Below are positions 6,550-8,073 of a stretch of DNA of 8,073 nucleotides, piece by piece. A program made the position numbers and the translations under genes. Origin of the DNA: Chloroflexota bacterium (GTDB lineage: Bacteria; Chloroflexota; Dehalococcoidia; UBA2247; RBG-13-53-26); contig QMOF01000096.1 of the NCBI GenBank assembly GCA_003650185.1, positions 1 through 8,073 of the forward strand, written 5' to 3'. Numbering within the stretch: position 1 is the first letter of the stretch; every line of letters starts with the position of its first letter. A model generated the notes under the pieces. The model saw only the letters and a program-made list of their open reading frames with translations. It was not told the DNA's origin and made no database searches.

Positions 6550-6564
6550 GTTAATATCGGCTAG

Positions 6565-6594
6565 ATTCTACAGTGACTCACGTTCAAGTGTCAA
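6565..6594 (-). promoter_or_regulatory. Promoter of the rplU-rpmA-rpmE operon
   Basis: On the minus strand a consensus -35 TTGACA (6594-6589) and a -10 TAGAAT (6570-6565) are separated by 18 bp. Transcription would start near 6558, giving a leader of about 22 nt that contains the rplU Shine-Dalgarno sequence. Confidence 0.75.
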
Positions 6595-6605
6595 GTTGGC
6601 TGCCT

Positions 6606-6628
6606 GCGGCGATACAGTATCATTTGCC
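6606..6628. repeat. Copy 1 of a 23-bp imperfect direct repeat with palindromic core
   Basis: This copy contains the perfect palindrome GATACAGTATC (6611-6621). It matches copy 2 at 6666-6688 in 18 of 23 positions, exactly 60 bp apart. It lies just upstream of the rplU -35 element. On the plus strand it includes TATCAT (6618-6623), a weak -10 with TTGGCT 16 bp upstream (6596-6601), so it could be a second dnaN promoter or a regulator site. Confidence 0.6.
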
Positions 6629-6653
6629 TGGGAGTGGTGATGTCAACGGGCAG

Positions 6654-6683
6654 TTGAACTGGCAAGCGGGGATACTGTATACT
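6654..6683 (+). promoter_or_regulatory. Promoter of dnaN
   Basis: A -35-like TTGAAC (6654-6659) and a -10-like TATACT (6678-6683) are separated by 18 bp. Transcription would begin near 6690, about 24 nt before the dnaN ATG. The -10 element is embedded in copy 2 of the 23-bp direct repeat, so a protein binding the palindromic core would overlap the promoter. Confidence 0.6.
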
Positions 6684-6688
6684 TTACC
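6666..6688. repeat. Copy 2 of the 23-bp imperfect direct repeat, over the dnaN -10
   Basis: GATACTGTAT at 6671-6680 is the counterpart of the palindrome in copy 1. Around it, GCGG upstream and TTT-CC downstream are also shared. The repeat covers the dnaN -10 hexamer and the predicted transcription start region. Confidence 0.6.
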
Positions 6689-6713
6689 ACGCTCAAGCAC
6701 AAGGGGGTGTGGT

Positions 6714-7868
6714 ATGAAGTTGTCCTGTCTTCAAGAGAACCTCAGTAAAGGGCTCGGGATTGTTGGCAGAGCGGTGGCTGCCAGGACCACCTTGCCCATC
6801 GCCAGTAACGTGTTGCTGGCCACAGAGCAGTCCCGCCTGAAGCTCTCTGCTACCAACCTGGAGATCGCAGTCACATGCTGGCTCGGTGCCAAGGTTGAAG
6901 AAGACGGTGCTACCACCGTGCCCGCAAGGCTTCTCACCGAATTTGTCAACTCCCTGCCGAGCGACACCATCGTCATCAAGTCGTCTGACCATAACCTGGA
7001 ACTCAAGTGTGCCAGGTTTGAGGCAAGTATGAGCGGCCTGCCTGCCGATGACTTCCCACCCATCCCCGAGATCGCTGATGCCTCGGTCTTCCAGGTCGAG
7101 CCCGAGGCCCTTCGTCTGGCCATCAACCAGGTGGTGTTTGCTGTTGCCTCCGAAGACACCCGCCCGGTGCTGACCGGCGTATGCACCGAGTTCGAGGGAG
7201 AAACCCTCACCATGGCTGCGGCTGACGGATTCCGACTTGCGGTGCACAAGGCTCCTTTGGCCACCTCGGTCGAGGAGCGGGTTGAGGTCATCATACCTGG
7301 ACGTTCTCTCCAGGAACTGAGCCGACTCCTGTCAGAGCAGCAGGAGCCGGTGGAGATAGCCATCAGCCCCAACAAGAGTCAGATCCTCTTCCGGCTGAGT
7401 AGCGTTCCCATAGGAAGTTCGACCAGCCAGGTGGAGGTGGTATCCCAGTTGTTGCAGGGCACATTCCCCAACTATCGCCAGCTTATACCGCAGACCCACA
7501 GCACACGCGCGGTGACCAGCACCTCCGAGTTTCTCAGGGCCACGAAGACAGCGTCTATCTTCGCCCGCGACGGAAGCGGCATCGTGCGGCTGCAGATGTT
7601 TCCAGGAGAGGAACTCTCCCCTGGCAAGATAAGCGTCTCAGCGCGCTCCGAGCAGGTGGGGGAGAACACAGGAGAGATCGATGCTCAGGTAGAGGGAGAG
7701 CCGGCCAAGATCGCCTTCAATGGCCGGTACATCATGGAAGTGCTGGGCGTAGTCCAGGAAGGACAGATAGCCCTGGAGACAACCACGCCGTCGAGCCCGG
7801 GGGTCGTTCGACCCGTAGGCTCCGACAGGTATGTACACATTATTATGCCCATGTTCGTGCAGTGGTAG
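6714..7868 (+). CDS. dnaN: DNA polymerase III subunit beta (sliding clamp)
   Basis: DnaN forms the dimeric ring that tethers the replicative polymerase and other DNA enzymes to DNA. The ATG at 6714 gives MKLSCLQENL and 384 residues, the normal length for three clamp domains. The frame is open upstream to 6573, but those codons cover the promoter and match nothing, and GGGGGTG sits just before this ATG. Visible motifs are SNVLLAT (31-37), SGLPADDFPPIP (107-118), the family-typical RPVLTGV (150-156), AADGFRLA (169-176), FPNYRQLIP (251-259), FNGRYIMEVL (335-344) and IMPM (377-380) near the C-terminus, part of the protein-binding pocket. The gene stands alone, without dnaA, recF or gyrB beside it, and I saw no DnaA-box-like sequence upstream, so this need not be the origin region. 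Confidence 0.97.
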   Translation: MKLSCLQENLSKGLGIVGRAVAARTTLPIASNVLLATEQSRLKLSATNLEIAVTCWLGAKVEEDGATTVPARLLTEFVNSLPSDTIVIKSSDHNLELKCARFEASMSGLPADDFPPIPEIADASVFQVEPEALRLAINQVVFAVASEDTRPVLTGVCTEFEGETLTMAAADGFRLAVHKAPLATSVEERVEVIIPGRSLQELSRLLSEQQEPVEIAISPNKSQILFRLSSVPIGSSTSQVEVVSQLLQGTFPNYRQLIPQTHSTRAVTSTSEFLRATKTASIFARDGSGIVRLQMFPGEELSPGKISVSARSEQVGENTGEIDAQVEGEPAKIAFNGRYIMEVLGVVQEGQIALETTTPSSPGVVRPVGSDRYVHIIMPMFVQW

Positions 7869-7888
7869 AGCACCTGGTCTGACCCAAG

Positions 7889-7915
7889 AGCGCCTCCTTC
7901 TGGAGGCGCTTACTT
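7889..7915 (+). terminator. Strong hairpin after dnaN, probable terminator
   Basis: AGCGCCTCC (7889-7897) and GGAGGCGCT (7902-7910) form a perfect 9-bp GC-rich stem with a TTCT loop, starting 20 bp after the dnaN stop. The tail TACTT is only moderately T-rich, so it is a less than ideal intrinsic terminator. It could also act as a 3'-end stabiliser. Confidence 0.7.
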
Positions 7916-7929
7916 CATACCCTGGTATG
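7916..7929. repeat. Short palindrome CATACC-CT-GGTATG
   Basis: Six-base arms are separated by two bases, too tight for a good RNA hairpin, so it resembles a protein-binding dyad more than a terminator. It lies between the dnaN hairpin and the large palindromic element. No function can be assigned. Confidence 0.4.
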
Positions 7930-7975
7930 CTTAGCTTGCCTTCAGTTTGCTGGCAGCCTTCGGTAGCCCTGGCCC

Positions 7976-8065
7976 CAGCGGCGTAGGGTAGGTGAAGCGT
8001 CGCGCAACCCACCACCATCCCCCGGAAGGTGGGTTACGTTTCACTTCACCCACCCTACCGGGCTG
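7976..8065. repeat. Nested palindromic element, REP/MITE-like
   Basis: The element folds nearly end to end. CAGC (7976-7979) pairs with GCTG (8062-8065). After a 3-nt internal loop, GTAGGGTAGGTGAAG (7983-7997) pairs with CTTCACCCACCCTAC (8044-8058) with one A-C mismatch. CGT (7998-8000) pairs with ACG (8036-8038), leaving a 5-nt bulge on the right. The inner stem is AACCCACC (8006-8013) with GGTGGGTT (8028-8035) around a 14-nt loop. Palindromes built on GGTGGGTT and CACCCACCCTAC are, to my knowledge, common interspersed repeats in many bacterial genomes. There is no coding capacity, and I saw no second copy in this window. Confidence 0.75.
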
Positions 8066-8073
8066 ATTTGTGA

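Noticed and set aside
6573..6713. N-terminal extension of DnaN by 47 codons
   Set aside because: The extension would cover the promoter and repeats, has no similarity to clamps, and the ATG at 6714 starts the standard clamp N-terminus with a good ribosome binding site.
6537..6713. Replication origin next to dnaN
   Set aside because: I saw no DnaA-box-like sequence, no AT-rich unwinding stretch and no dnaA. The region is explained by promoters and a short repeat.
7638..8018. 126-codon minus-strand open frame across the dnaN end and the palindromic element
   Set aside because: It is antisense to dnaN and runs through the terminator hairpin and repeat, with no recognisable protein family.
7869..8073. 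Possible CRISPR array or tRNA in the right-hand intergenic region
   Set aside because: The repeats are inverted and nested, not regularly spaced, and no cloverleaf can be drawn.

Overview
This window holds ordinary bacterial housekeeping genes. It has about ten genes on both strands and is moderately GC-rich (by eye, a little under 60%). The L21 and L27 sequences, the DnaN C-terminus (ending IMPMFVQW) and the polyprenyl synthetase look like those of Chloroflexota, perhaps Dehalococcoidia. That placement rests on recalled family resemblance, not on a search. I found no defence, phage, secretion, CRISPR or biosynthetic-cluster system.

Layout. (1) Positions 1-171 are a leader with a promoter-like TTGAAC-N18-TATACT just before the first gene. 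(2) Positions 172-4739, plus strand, look like one transcription unit: rpiB, dxs, a polyprenyl diphosphate synthase, hisA and hisI. The gaps are 4 bp, 44 bp, a 10-bp overlap and 48 bp. (3) Positions 4700-5608, minus strand, encode a DUF1385 (YqhQ-like) membrane protein whose 3' end overlaps the 3' end of hisI by 40 bp. (4) Positions 5724-6536, minus strand, are the ribosomal protein operon rplU-rpmA-rpmE (L21, L27, L31). It ends in a clear intrinsic terminator that sits directly upstream of the DUF1385 gene. (5) Positions 6537-6713 are a divergent promoter region between rplU and dnaN, with recognisable promoters on both strands and a 23-bp imperfect direct repeat. (6) Positions 6714-7868, plus strand, encode dnaN, the DNA polymerase III sliding clamp. 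(7) Positions 7869-8073 are non-coding: a strong hairpin, a short palindrome and a roughly 90-nt nested palindromic element resembling REP/MITE repeats.

How the genes work together. RpiB interconverts ribulose-5-phosphate and ribose-5-phosphate, and ribose-5-phosphate feeds PRPP and so histidine (HisI, HisA). DXS starts the MEP isoprenoid pathway, and the polyprenyl synthase extends its C5 products. The left operon therefore joins sugar-phosphate, isoprenoid and histidine metabolism. The right half serves translation (large-subunit proteins) and replication (clamp) from back-to-back promoters.

Most worth checking: rplU seems to start at an ATT codon, since no ATG, GTG or TTG lies where the conserved N-terminus begins. 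Next are the polyprenyl synthase with a degenerate second aspartate-rich motif, the apparently duplicated promoter module upstream of dnaN, and the nested palindrome at the right edge.
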